NCBI GenBank assembly: GCA_052274345.1
Contig: DAVZGP010000001.1
Location: forward strand, 111,818 to 175,817
Source of the DNA: Clostridium_AD sp937920395
GTDB taxonomy: Bacteria > Bacillota > Clostridia > Clostridiales > Clostridiaceae
Reading direction: 5' to 3'
DNA: 64,000 nucleotides
Shown here: positions 47,492 to 56,808 of the stretch, piece by piece
How positions within the stretch are numbered: the stretch's first letter is position 1
How the letters are laid out: every line of letters begins with the position of its first letter
Made by a program: the position numbers and the translations under genes
Notes under the pieces: generated by a model
What the model was told of the DNA's origin: nothing
Database searches by the model: none
Seen by the model: only the letters and a program-made list of their open reading frames with translations

Positions 47492-48779
47492 AAAATTTGA
47501 TGCTATTATTGTTGGAGCTGGCGTATCCGGACTTGCAGCAGCTTATATTATGTCGAAAGCAGGCCTTAAAGTTATTGTAATTGAAAAGGGTCAACACCCT
47601 GGATCAAAAAATGTTATGGGTGGAGTTTTGTACAGTCATATGATGGCGGAAATCATACCTGATTTTTGGAAGGATGCTCCACTCGAACGTGCCATCGTTG
47701 AACAAAATCTATGGATAATGGGTAAAGAATCTGTTGTTAAAACGGGATATAAAGATATGGAATGGTCAAAAGCTCCCTACAATAACTTTACTGTTTTTAG
47801 AGGTAAGTTTGATCAATGGTTTGCGAAGAAATGTGTTGAAGTTGGTGCACTGATTATTAATGAAACCGTAGTAAAAGAATGCATAATAGAAAATAATAAA
47901 GTAGTTGGCGTTCGCACGGACAGACCCGATGGAGATATATTTGCAGATGTAGTTGTTCTTGCAGACGGAGTAAATTCATTACTAGGTAAAAGTCTTGGAT
48001 TCCATAAGGAATGGCGCATGGACCAGGTTGCTCTTTGTGTTATGGAGGAATTAAAAATGCCTTCTAAAGAAATAGAAGAACGCTTTAATCTTGATATAGG
48101 AATGGGAGCAACCATTGAAATATTTGGTGATACTACATTAGGTATGGTAGGTACAGCTTTCATTTATACAAACAAAGATCATATATCTATTGGATGTGGT
48201 GCATTACTTTCACAAATGTATAATAAACGCGTTGAACCTTATGAACTACTAGAGTATATAAAGAATCATCCTATGGTTAAACCCTTAATTGCAGACAGTC
48301 AGCCTTGTGAATATTATGCTCATTTAATTCCAGAAGGTGGTTATAAAAGCATTCCGAAATTAGTGGATGAGGGGGTTATAGTTATCGGTGATGCGGCTCA
48401 GTTTGTTAACGGCATTCATAGAGAAGGTTCAAACATGGGAATGACTTCGGGACGTTTTGCCGCCGAAACAATTATAAGAGCTAAAGGCATTGGAGAATTC
48501 ACCAAAAAAACTCTTTCTTATTATGAGGATTTAATTAAAGAAAGCTACATCACTAAAGATCTAAAAAAATATAAGAATGCTTCATCTACTATGGAGAATA
48601 ATGGGGCTTACTTCAATCATTATATGCCAGCACTTAATAAATCTGTTAGCGAAATGTTAACTGTGGACGGTGTATCTAAATCTCAAAAACAAAAACTAAT
48701 TATAAAACACATGACTAAAGGCAGATCAATGTTAACTGCCGCTTTAGATATATTTAAAATGTTAAAGGAAGTGAAATAA
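47484..48779 (+). CDS. fixC: FixC, ETF-quinone oxidoreductase-like flavoprotein
   Basis: 431 aa. FAD-binding DAIIVGAGVSGLAAAYIMSK at the N terminus, VVLADGVNSLLGKSLG, VIVIGDAAQFVNGIHREGSN and the C-terminal HMTKGRSM region. Members hand electrons from FixAB to quinone; menaquinone from the men genes is the obvious candidate. Its stop TAA overlaps the fixX ATG (TAATG). Confidence 0.93.
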   Translation: MSEKFDAIIVGAGVSGLAAAYIMSKAGLKVIVIEKGQHPGSKNVMGGVLYSHMMAEIIPDFWKDAPLERAIVEQNLWIMGKESVVKTGYKDMEWSKAPYNNFTVFRGKFDQWFAKKCVEVGALIINETVVKECIIENNKVVGVRTDRPDGDIFADVVVLADGVNSLLGKSLGFHKEWRMDQVALCVMEELKMPSKEIEERFNLDIGMGATIEIFGDTTLGMVGTAFIYTNKDHISIGCGALLSQMYNKRVEPYELLEYIKNHPMVKPLIADSQPCEYYAHLIPEGGYKSIPKLVDEGVIVIGDAAQFVNGIHREGSNMGMTSGRFAAETIIRAKGIGEFTKKTLSYYEDLIKESYITKDLKKYKNASSTMENNGAYFNHYMPALNKSVSEMLTVDGVSKSQKQKLIIKHMTKGRSMLTAALDIFKMLKEVK

Positions 48780-49072
48780 TGGGTGATATAAAAAAGAAGG
48801 TCAATATTGATGATAAATTATTTTTGAATACTTATAATGCTGATACAGTTTCCCATCTAGTTATCAAAGATGAAGGTGTTTGTGCCGCTTGCGATGAAAA
48901 GAATTGTACAAAATTTTGCCCAGCAGGTGTATACCAATATAAAGATTCTAAAATAGTTGTAGGATATGAAGGATGCCTCGAATGCGGTGCTTGTCGGATT
49001 GCATGTCCTCATGATAATATAGATTGGAACTATCCTCGTGGAGGATTTGGGATACAGTTTAGATTAGCTTAA
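48779..49072 (+). CDS. fixX: FixX, ferredoxin-like subunit
   Basis: 97 aa. Cys pattern CAACDEKNCTKFCPAGVYQY and CLECGACRIACPHDN, the second forming a [4Fe-4S] site, and the final WNYPRGGFGIQFR that is characteristic of FixX. Last gene of the fixABCX operon, followed by a strong terminator. Confidence 0.93.
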   Translation: MGDIKKKVNIDDKLFLNTYNADTVSHLVIKDEGVCAACDEKNCTKFCPAGVYQYKDSKIVVGYEGCLECGACRIACPHDNIDWNYPRGGFGIQFRLA

Positions 49073-49078
49073 TGATTA

Positions 49079-49122
49079 AAAACATTTAAGGTGTGCAAAA
49101 TATTGCACACCTTAAATGTTTT
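49079..49122 (+). terminator. Terminator of the fixABCX operon
   Basis: Perfect 20-bp arms (AAAACATTTAAGGTGTGCAA and its complement) with a four-base loop, ending in TTTT. Confidence 0.95.
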
Positions 49123-49448
49123 ATAAATAATGTTATTTGAATTCTTAGTCTTCACCTAAACCCATTTTAATTATGACACGCCACTATAATTATTACATTG
49201 AAATTGAATTGTTATATAAATCATGCTAAAACAATCATGATGCTCTCTTTAAGGACAACAATTTCTAACGCATCTAATTTTATCTTGTCATAGTTTATGT
49301 AATATAACTCAACTCACATATTAGATATACCATTACAGTAGAATTAGGCCCAAATACAGTGTTAATAAATGATGCTGATGGACAAAACGGAGAAGTTCGC
49401 TCTTTCACTTAATTTCATAAAATATAGCACACCTAAACTAATTTCAAA

Positions 49449-49524
49449 TTATTTTTTCTATGATAAATAACATGTCCTACTACAGCTACAATAAACAAAG
49501 TTATTAATATAACTTAACCCACAT
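49449..49524 (-). pseudogene. Decayed paralogue of the FeoB-associated-type Cys-rich protein
   Basis: From an ATG at 49524 with GGAGGG upstream the frame reads MWVKLY then stops; one base later the homology resumes as ITLFIVAVVGHVIYHRKNN, matching the intact gene at 39777-39905. The Cys-rich tail has gone. Confidence 0.65.
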
Positions 49525-49822
49525 AAACTTATTCCCTCCATTTTTAATGTAATCTTAAAAGTAATAATATATTTTTTACTATATCAATTTATTATGTAGA
49601 TTTTAGAAGATTACTATTTACTCTTTCCAAAAAATTCATTTATTCTTTACGAGGATTATAAAGGAGCACTTGTAATTTGTTACTTGTGATGTATTAATAA
49701 TATTATTTTGGTGAATTTCATTTATTCTACATAATATCTTCATAAAAAAATAATATAATATGTATTGTACTTACAATATATTTTCAACAACTCGTACTTT
49801 ATAAAATATGTAGTTTTAAAAT

Positions 49823-50013
49823 ATATAAAGGTGGTGGTAATTTCCCAGCTTGAAGACATTTATAGTTTAATAAGTAATGATTTGAATCTAGTGAAAAACA
49901 TATGTAAGTCTAAGTACCAATTATCCACACGCAATTATAAGCTGTTTTAATTATGTGTGCTAGTTACAAAATTGTGGCGACACTACCTGGAACAATAAAA
50001 AACAAATTAATAG
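49823..50013 (+). pseudogene. Decayed hepT paralogue
   Basis: Starts like the intact gene: AAAGGTGGTG, then QLEDIYSLISNDLNLVKN. After 49910 most of the gene is missing and a later fragment (ASYKIVATLPGTIKN) corresponds to the CKIAASLAGATK part of hepT. The functional start TTG context is disrupted. Confidence 0.7.
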
Positions 50014-50077
50014 CCTCATGTTGAAAATGTTAGACTTTTAACAAGATATGCAAATAAAAATTTAAGGAGATTTTAAA

Positions 50078-50597
50078 ATGAAACTACTTAAAAACAAATA
50101 TTTTAACATCGTATGGACAGTACTACGTTTATGGTTAGGTTACCAGTGGATTTCTTCTGGATGGGAAAAAATCACTGGAGGTGGATGGATTGGCAGTACT
50201 GCTGGTACAGGCATAAGCGGATTTTTAAAAGCTGCATTAATTAAATCTTCTGGTGCTCATCCAGCAGTTCAGTCGTGGTATGCTGACTTTATCAAAACAA
50301 TAGCACTACCAAATGCTGTAACATTTAGTTATCTAATTGCATTTGGTGAATTTCTTGTTGGCATTAGCTTAATTCTAGGTGCTCTTACAGTTGTAGGACT
50401 TATCGCTGGTGCACTTATGAACCTAAATTATATGTTAGCTGGCACTACTAGTACAAATCCAAATATGTACACAGTAGCATTTCATACTCCTATTTGTTGG
50501 GGTTAATGCCTATACTATTGGGCTTGACCACTTTATACTACCCATTCTTAAAAACATCTTTACCAAAAAATCAGATTCAGATCCAATTTCCTCATAA
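50078..50597 (+). pseudogene. DoxX-family membrane protein, frameshifted near its C terminus
   Basis: Four hydrophobic segments; FNIVWTVLRLWLGYQWISSG and AFGEFLVGISLILGALTVVG are typical of DoxX/DoxD (thiosulfate:quinone oxidoreductase small-subunit-like) proteins. The frame ends at 50506 with HTPICWG. One base later the family's continuation GVNAYTIGLDHFILPILKNI is readable to a stop at 50595-50597. Either a late frameshift mutation or a sequencing error in a C/T-rich run. AAGGAG site before the ATG. Confidence 0.7.
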
Positions 50598-50710
50598 AAC
50601 AAATTTTTTTAATCTTATTTATTAAAGAATTCAAGTTTAAAACCTAAAATCACCGTATTTTGTTTAACAAAAGATGAAAATAAATATTTTTAAAAAGGGG
50701 CCCAAGAAAC

Positions 50711-51283
50711 ATGAAATTAAAATCATTAAAAAGCTTTGTATTTACCTTAATATTAATTTTATCAGTTTCGATATCTGCATTTGCTTCTACAACTGGTACT
50801 CGAATTAACAAAACGGTTGATGGTGTAAAAGCCACCTTAACCTTTACAAACCCAAAATTAAAGCTAGGTAATAATAATTTCACAATTAAAATACTTGATA
50901 AAAATGGAAACCCTTTGCCTAATTTAAAAGTCACTGCATCTGCGGACGATCCTAATGGTACTAATGGTGCTGTTAATACGAGTGGTACGAGCAGTATGGC
51001 TGCTATGCCTGGCATGAGTGGTATGAGTGCAAGTGATATGACGACGATACCTCTAAAAGACGGTTCCATAAAAGGCGAATATACAGGAATGGTAAACATC
51101 AAAAGTACAGGTAAATGGATTGTTGAATCTACTTTCGATGTTAAAGGACAGGCAAAATACATTAATTTTAATGTTAATGCGCAAGGCCCTAACTTTCTTC
51201 TAATTGGCGGTGGATTTTTAGGAGTAATTGTACTAGTTATAGTTGTAGCTGCTTTGAATAAGAAAAAATCTGTTAAAGCTTAG
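50711..51283 (+). CDS. Secreted YtkA/FixH-like protein with Met-rich insert, paralogue
   Basis: 190 aa, clearly homologous to the protein at 42763: signal peptide ending ISAFAST, VDGVKATLTFTNPKLKLGNN, ILDKNGNPLPNLKVTASADD, a longer Met-rich loop (SSMAAMPGMSGMSASDM), GEYTGMVNIKSTGKWIVEST, and a C-terminal membrane helix. GGGG-type site. The Met loop is 11-12 residues longer than in the first copy, suggesting fast-evolving metal-binding segments. Confidence 0.7.
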   Translation: MKLKSLKSFVFTLILILSVSISAFASTTGTRINKTVDGVKATLTFTNPKLKLGNNNFTIKILDKNGNPLPNLKVTASADDPNGTNGAVNTSGTSSMAAMPGMSGMSASDMTTIPLKDGSIKGEYTGMVNIKSTGKWIVESTFDVKGQAKYINFNVNAQGPNFLLIGGGFLGVIVLVIVVAALNKKKSVKA

Positions 51284-51332
51284 ATAGGTATTATTTGTAA
51301 AATTATTATGATTATATATATTATTTAAGAAA

Positions 51333-51370
51333 AGTAAAAGCAGAAGTTATAAAAAACTTCTGCTTTTACT
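51333..51370. terminator. Bidirectional terminator between the YtkA-like gene and menA
   Basis: Perfect 16-bp stem AGTAAAAGCAGAAGTT / complement, six-base loop, T-rich on both sides, between convergent genes. Confidence 0.9.
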
Positions 51371-51378
51371 ATACCCTT

Positions 51379-52266
51379 TTATACCATGATTGCTATCAAT
51401 AATCCAACAATCACTGACAAATGATATTTTAATCCAATCTTACTAATTAGACCCATAGTCCTTCCTTTTGTATTCATGTTTTTATCATAAGATATAAAAT
51501 CAATTATAGACTTATAAGGGAAAAATATTAAAACAGTCACTAAAACAACAATCGGATAAATGTGTACTAGTACTAATATAAATGTTAGTACTAAAATGAT
51601 TATTACATTAATAATCCAAAGTTTCTCAGCATTTTTGACCCCTAATAAAATAGGCAATGTTTTTCTACCTACTTCTCGATCCTCTTGCAAATCACTTATA
51701 TTATTAGATAATAATATAGTACTTATATATATTACTGTAGGAATTGCTACTAAAAATGTATTTAGATTAATTGCACCAGATTGAATATAAATTACTGTCG
51801 TTGTTATACCAATACCCATTGTTATTCCAGCAACAGCTTCACCAAATGGAGTATATGAAATAGGAAAAGGTCCAAATGCATATGAAATTGAAATAATACC
51901 TCCGATAATTGCAACAATCAAAATATAATAACTTGTTTGACTAGCAATAAAAATACCAATCATACAAGCGATAAGTTGAAATAAAAATATAGTAACCAAA
52001 ACTTGTTTTGAAGTAATCTCCCCGCTTACTAAAGCTTTTTCATTACCACTCTTTTTGTTATCTGCTCCACTTTTAAAGTCGGAGTAATCATTAACCATAT
52101 TAGTTGCACTTTGAATAAGTATCATGGCAACTATTAATAATATGAAATATAATATGTTAAACTTTCCAAAAGCATACTTTGAATAAATTGAGCCTAAAAT
52201 TACAGGGACAATCCCTGCAACAAGAGTCTTTATGTCCATAAGTTTAATTATTGATTTAAAACTCAT
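51379..52266 (-). CDS. menA: 1,4-dihydroxy-2-naphthoate polyprenyltransferase
   Basis: 295 aa, eight or nine membrane segments. UbiA-type motifs: NMVNDYSDFKSGADNKKSGN (first Asp-rich) and SDLQEDREVGRKTLPILLG (second). Attaches the polyprenyl chain (from HepT) to DHNA. Last gene of the men operon; AGAGGTAAAA site. Confidence 0.9.
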   Translation of the reverse strand: MSFKSIIKLMDIKTLVAGIVPVILGSIYSKYAFGKFNILYFILLIVAMILIQSATNMVNDYSDFKSGADNKKSGNEKALVSGEITSKQVLVTIFLFQLIACMIGIFIASQTSYYILIVAIIGGIISISYAFGPFPISYTPFGEAVAGITMGIGITTTVIYIQSGAINLNTFLVAIPTVIYISTILLSNNISDLQEDREVGRKTLPILLGVKNAEKLWIINVIIILVLTFILVLVHIYPIVVLVTVLIFFPYKSIIDFISYDKNMNTKGRTMGLISKIGLKYHLSVIVGLLIAIMV

Positions 52267-52268
52267 TT

Positions 52269-52667
52269 TTACCTCTCCTTACCAAATGGATTATCTTTAT
52301 TTGATTTTATAATAGCATTTGTAACTGTCATATATGATATTAATACACTATTTTCATCAAACATTTCAACACTCCATACATGAGATGTCTTTCCCATATG
52401 TATTAGCTTTCCTTTCGCAAGAATATAGCCTTCTATTTTTTTTGCATTCATATGGTTTGCAGTAATAGTTTGCCCTACTGCTACTTGATCTTTATTTATC
52501 ATTTGAAGTGAGGCGTGACCTGTAATTGTTTCTCCGAAGGCAATTGTCGCACCCCCATGTAAATAGCCAAAGGTTTGATTATGAAACTGGTTTAAATTCA
52601 TTTTAGCTTCAAGTCCACGTTCAAACACATGAATATATTCTATATTTAAACCCTCTATTAAATTCAT
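52269..52667 (-). CDS. menI: PaaI-type hotdog thioesterase, probable DHNA-CoA hydrolase
   Basis: 132 aa from the ATG at 52667 (AGGTGA six bases upstream; GTG at 52679 and ATG at 52676 are too close to that site). Motif FHNQTFGYLHGGATIAFGET with the catalytic Glu is typical of 1,4-dihydroxy-2-naphthoyl-CoA hydrolases. Position between menC and menA in the operon supports this role. The name is by context. Confidence 0.8.
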   Translation of the reverse strand: MNLIEGLNIEYIHVFERGLEAKMNLNQFHNQTFGYLHGGATIAFGETITGHASLQMINKDQVAVGQTITANHMNAKKIEGYILAKGKLIHMGKTSHVWSVEMFDENSVLISYMTVTNAIIKSNKDNPFGKER

Positions 52668-52668
52668 C

Positions 52669-53778
52669 CTATTCATCACCTATTTTAATATAGTCTATTG
52701 TATATTTTTTTAATATAGCTTCATCAATCTCAACGCCTAATCCATAACCTTTAGGTACTTTTATTAGGCCCTTTTTCACAATGATTTCTGGTTTAATTAT
52801 ATCCTTTTTAAAGTAACGCTTAGATGACGATAAATCTCCTGGAATATAAGTATCATTTAAACTAGCTAAATGAACATGCAATATTTTAGAAATTTCACTT
52901 TCAACCATGCTTCCAATCCAATACTTAATATTATTTTCCCTGCATATGTCAATCATTTTTTTTGCATAGTAAATTCCACCAACACGGCCTACTTTTATAT
53001 TTAATACCTTAAATGATTTTAACAAAATTGCAGTTCTTAAATCATTAACGGTTTGGATGCTTTCATCCAGACATATTGGAGTACGAAGCTGCTTTTGAAG
53101 TTTTTGATATTCTAAAAAATTTTCTGTGTTTAATGGTTCTTCTATGCACTTTAAATTAAATTGATCTAATTTTTTTATATCATTAATCTGATCAAACTTA
53201 TAACTTTTGTTAGCGTCTACTAGCAATTGGATGTCAGGATACTTTTCTCTAATAGCCTTTAACTTTATAAAACCATCGACTGGTTTAATCTTTATTTTAA
53301 AGCGAGTATATCCTTCATCTTGATAATCCTCGATTTGTCTTATTAGAACTTTAACATCTAAATCACCAAGTACAATTCCTGCATATATCTCATCACTAGT
53401 CTCTTCATCAAATACAAGCTTCATAATAGACTTATTATTTCTTTTAGCATATAAATCTACCAAGGAATTTTCGAGTCCTGCCAGTGCCATGGGACACTCT
53501 ACATCTAAATCTTTGTGTATATCAAAAGGATGCTCTATATTGTGATGAATTACAGCATTAATATATTTATTTATTAACACCTGCTTAGAACCATCCAATG
53601 TCTCATTAGTATAAAATGGTTCCTTAAAAGAAACCACCTCACCATAGCCATTATTGCCAAGTTCATCTGTAGCTTTAATTACAATTGTTTCACGATATTT
53701 TATAGAAGCTTTCGATGTCTTAAATGTGAAATTCATAGGCATTTTAATATGAAAAAGTTCTACTTGCTCAATCTGCAT
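52669..53778 (-). CDS. menC: o-Succinylbenzoate synthase
   Basis: 369 aa enolase-superfamily enzyme that dehydrates SHCHC. Metal- and base-binding residues: KIKIKP (catalytic Lys), LLVDANKSYK, CIEEPLN, ICLDESIQT and LNIKVGRVGG. The N-terminal cap begins IEQVELFHIKMPMNFTFKTS. Belongs to the operon, overlapping menI slightly and starting 12 bases after menE. Confidence 0.9.
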   Translation of the reverse strand: MQIEQVELFHIKMPMNFTFKTSKASIKYRETIVIKATDELGNNGYGEVVSFKEPFYTNETLDGSKQVLINKYINAVIHHNIEHPFDIHKDLDVECPMALAGLENSLVDLYAKRNNKSIMKLVFDEETSDEIYAGIVLGDLDVKVLIRQIEDYQDEGYTRFKIKIKPVDGFIKLKAIREKYPDIQLLVDANKSYKFDQINDIKKLDQFNLKCIEEPLNTENFLEYQKLQKQLRTPICLDESIQTVNDLRTAILLKSFKVLNIKVGRVGGIYYAKKMIDICRENNIKYWIGSMVESEISKILHVHLASLNDTYIPGDLSSSKRYFKKDIIKPEIIVKKGLIKVPKGYGLGVEIDEAILKKYTIDYIKIGDE

Positions 53779-53790
53779 TTATACACCTTC

Positions 53791-55122
53791 TTATAAATCT
53801 TTTTTTAATATCTTCCCTACTGAATTTTTAGGGAGAGATTCCATAAAAATAATTTTTTTAGGAATCTTGTATTTAGCTAATTTAGTTGAAAGATACTCTA
53901 ATATTTCATGTTGACTTAAGGTAGACACCAAATAAAGTACAGGAACCTGTCCCCACTTTTCATCAATATGTCCAACCACTGCACACTCATTTATTTCCGG
54001 ATGTGCATATAAGATGTTTTCTATCTCTTTCGGATAAATATTTTCACCACCAGATATAATTATATCTTTGCGACGAGCAACTATATTTAAAAATCCATCT
54101 TCATCAATGTATCCCACATCTCCTGTATTAAAGTATCCAGATATATTTTTTTTACCTAGATATCCATCTATAAGCATAGGACTTTTAATTAGGATTTCAC
54201 CAATTCCTTTTTTATCAACATTTTGAATTTGAATATCTACATTTTCAAGTGGAATTCCGACTGAATCAATTTTCTCTGGATATTCTAATACTGAAAAAGT
54301 AGTGGATTGACTTGTTGTCTCTGTCATTCCATAGGTTTTATATAATGGAATGTTTCGTAATATGCTTTTCTCAACCAAATCCTTAGGTATAAATTCACCA
54401 CCTAACAACACTACACGTAATTTATGTATTTCTATTCTCTCAACAATCCTATTTAACATAGTTGGAACAATAGAGATCATATTTATAGTCCCACTTTTAA
54501 TTAAGCTTAAGACTTTTTCTTCATCAAACCTTTCCAGTATAGTAATTTGAGTACCATTGTATAAACTTCGTAGTAAAATAGTTAATCCACTAATATGATA
54601 CATAGGTAATACCAAAAGCCAATTATCCCCCATTGTTACCCCAATACTTTTCTGGGATGCCAATACATGAGCTGAAAACTGTTTCCACCTAATAGGAACT
54701 GATTTGAACTCGCCGGTTGTAGCACTTGTATTCATGATAACAACAATGTTTTCACCTTCAAACTCTTCTATTAATTTTACCTCTTCCCTCTTATTTTTAT
54801 AAACTTTATTAAAGCTTATAAATCTATCGTCATATGAAAATATAACTTTAACCTCTGTTAAGGTTAATTGATTTTTAAGCTCATTCTCTGTCAAATGAAT
54901 ATTTAACATTACAACTTCTTTACCCAAAAGTTGTAATGCCAAAAAGAAGAGAACCATATCAACTGAGTTATTTGAATAGATAGCAACCCTTCGCTCAGTT
55001 TTCACATATGACGATAGTTTCCCAGTAAGTTCTATCACACGTTCATAAACTTCATGATAAGTTAAATCATTAATGAACTTTTTATTTGGATTTTCAATGT
55101 TGTGTTTTTTAAGCCAATTCAT
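53791..55122 (-). CDS. menE: o-Succinylbenzoate-CoA ligase
   Basis: 443 aa ANL-superfamily enzyme. ATP-binding NTSATTGEFKSVPIRWKQ (variant of TSGTTGKPK, with Ala for Gly), YKTYGMTETTSQ, FNTGDVGYIDEDGFLNIVAR and the A10-type lysine in PKNSVGKILKKDL. Slightly short but complete. Confidence 0.92.
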   Translation of the reverse strand: MNWLKKHNIENPNKKFINDLTYHEVYERVIELTGKLSSYVKTERRVAIYSNNSVDMVLFFLALQLLGKEVVMLNIHLTENELKNQLTLTEVKVIFSYDDRFISFNKVYKNKREEVKLIEEFEGENIVVIMNTSATTGEFKSVPIRWKQFSAHVLASQKSIGVTMGDNWLLVLPMYHISGLTILLRSLYNGTQITILERFDEEKVLSLIKSGTINMISIVPTMLNRIVERIEIHKLRVVLLGGEFIPKDLVEKSILRNIPLYKTYGMTETTSQSTTFSVLEYPEKIDSVGIPLENVDIQIQNVDKKGIGEILIKSPMLIDGYLGKKNISGYFNTGDVGYIDEDGFLNIVARRKDIIISGGENIYPKEIENILYAHPEINECAVVGHIDEKWGQVPVLYLVSTLSQHEILEYLSTKLAKYKIPKKIIFMESLPKNSVGKILKKDL

Positions 55123-55146
55123 TTTATCTCACCTTTACAAATTTAT

Positions 55147-55989
55147 TTATGGGAATTTAGGAAATTCTTCAAAATTGGGGTCGCGTTTTTCTTTAAAAGC
55201 ATCTCGCCCTTCTTTTGCTTCCTCCGTAGTGTAATATAATAAAGTAGCATCCCCTGCTAATTGTTGCAAACCAGCTAATCCATCTGTATCTGCATTAAAT
55301 GATGCTTTTAAGAAACGTAATGCAGTTGGAGAATGTTGCATTATTTCTTTTGCCCATTTTACTGTTTCCTGTTCTAACTCACAAAATGGAACTACTGTAT
55401 TCACAAGTCCCATATCAAGAGCCTCTTTAGCAGTATATTGACGACATAAATACCAAATCTCACGTGCCTTTTTATGACCAACGATACGTGCTAAATATCC
55501 TGCACCATACCCACCGTCAAAAGACCCTACTTTGGGTCCTGTTTGACCAAATTTAGCATTTTCAGAAGCTATTGTTAAGTCACATACTATATGTAACACA
55601 TGGCCACCACCAATTGCGTACCCATTAACCATTGCAATAACTGGTTTTGGAATAATTCTAATTAAATGTTGCAAATCTAAAACATTTAAACGTGGGATAT
55701 TATCATCACCAACATATCCTCCATTTCCACGTACCTTTTGATCTCCTCCTGAGCAGAACGCCTCGTTTTCCACGCCTTGACCATGATTAGCTCCAGTTAA
55801 AATTACCACACCTATTTTACTATCTTCACGAGCCATAGTAAATGCATGGATTAATTCCATTATAGTTTTAGGACGAAAGGCATTTCTCACTTCAGGTCGA
55901 TTAATTGTAATCTTTGCAATCCCATCATAAGTTTCATATTTTATATCTTCATAATTACGCATTGAATCTTTCCAATTAAATTTATCCAT
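55147..55989 (-). CDS. menB: 1,4-Dihydroxy-2-naphthoyl-CoA synthase
   Basis: 280 aa crotonase-fold enzyme. Oxyanion-hole region GGDQKVRGNGGYVGDDNIPR, VNGYAIGGGHVLHIVCDLTI, KFGQTGPKVGSFDGGYGAGY and C-terminal EGRDAFKEKRDPNFEEFPKF are all diagnostic of MenB. Operon gene between menH and menE; AGGAG site. Confidence 0.95.
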   Translation of the reverse strand: MDKFNWKDSMRNYEDIKYETYDGIAKITINRPEVRNAFRPKTIMELIHAFTMAREDSKIGVVILTGANHGQGVENEAFCSGGDQKVRGNGGYVGDDNIPRLNVLDLQHLIRIIPKPVIAMVNGYAIGGGHVLHIVCDLTIASENAKFGQTGPKVGSFDGGYGAGYLARIVGHKKAREIWYLCRQYTAKEALDMGLVNTVVPFCELEQETVKWAKEIMQHSPTALRFLKASFNADTDGLAGLQQLAGDATLLYYTTEEAKEGRDAFKEKRDPNFEEFPKFP

Positions 55990-56001
55990 ATCTTCACTCC
56001 T

Positions 56002-56799
56002 CTAAATTTTTAAAAATTCGTTTAAAACATCCATAAATGCTTTAGCATCTTCAATATGAGTATTATGTCCACATCCATTTATTGCAACATGCTTTATATT
56101 TTTATTTAATTTTTTAAAATTTTTACCCACTGCATCATATTTTTTATCAAATTGTCCACTAACATATAATGTAGGCATAGATAATTTAACTATTTGATCT
56201 TTCAGACATGGAAATTTTCCTTGGCCAGTGCATTTCAGTGTGTTTGAAAGTGCTCTAGTACTATTACCTAAACGTCTTTTGTTTATTTCATTAATAATAG
56301 ACCTTGGTAACTTTCTTTGTGATTTAAAGATGCCTAAATCACTCCAATATTGATTAAACCATTCTATCCCATTTTTTTGTATCATTTTTGATAAGTTTAC
56401 ATCATTCCTGCGACGTTTTAAGCGATTTAAAAATCCAACTTCACCATAAGATGCATTTTCTAAAATCAGATTATCGATTTCTTTGGGATAATTTAAAGCA
56501 TAGGCTAGTGCAATACGACCACCCATAGAATAACCTAGCATTGAGTATCTCTTTAAACCTAACTTAGAGATGATCATATTTAAATGCTTAATCATTACTT
56601 TTAATGAATAATATTTGAAAAGTTTTGGTTTATCACTTTTCCCATGTCCAATTAAATCAATTAATATTAATTGATGCTCATGCAATTTAATAACTTCCCA
56701 GGTGCCAAGGTTTTCTGAAAAACCATGTAAACAAATAATTGGTTTTCCTTCACCCTTTACTTCAATGTGATATTTGATTTTTTCAACTTCAATAAACAT
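56002..56799 (-). CDS. menH: MenH-like SHCHC synthase (alpha/beta hydrolase)
   Basis: 265 aa. Oxyanion strand IICLHGFSENLGTW, nucleophile elbow MLGYSMGGRIA and catalytic His in INGCGHNTHIED. These suit 2-succinyl-6-hydroxy-2,4-cyclohexadiene-1-carboxylate synthase, and the position between menD and menB is standard. Start ATG at 56799 ten bases after menD. Confidence 0.9.
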   Translation of the reverse strand: MFIEVEKIKYHIEVKGEGKPIICLHGFSENLGTWEVIKLHEHQLILIDLIGHGKSDKPKLFKYYSLKVMIKHLNMIISKLGLKRYSMLGYSMGGRIALAYALNYPKEIDNLILENASYGEVGFLNRLKRRRNDVNLSKMIQKNGIEWFNQYWSDLGIFKSQRKLPRSIINEINKRRLGNSTRALSNTLKCTGQGKFPCLKDQIVKLSMPTLYVSGQFDKKYDAVGKNFKKLNKNIKHVAINGCGHNTHIEDAKAFMDVLNEFLKI

Positions 56800-56808
56800 A
56801 CTATCACC

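Larger units (their letters stand above)
49123..50077. other. 955-base decayed region between fixX and DoxX
   Basis: Holds remnants, listed separately, of a FeoB-associated-type gene and a hepT-like gene. Around 49330-49410 (plus) a frame reads VELGPNTVLINDADGQNGEV then stops; I do not recognise it. The AT-rich stretch TATCAATTTATTATGTAGAT near 49580 also occurs near 40002, the region upstream of the nuclease-like gene. Confidence 0.5.

Noticed and set aside
50650..51162. Minus-strand 170-codon frame opposite the second YtkA-like gene
   Set aside because: Same reason; the similar shadow in both copies simply follows from the homologous coding strand.
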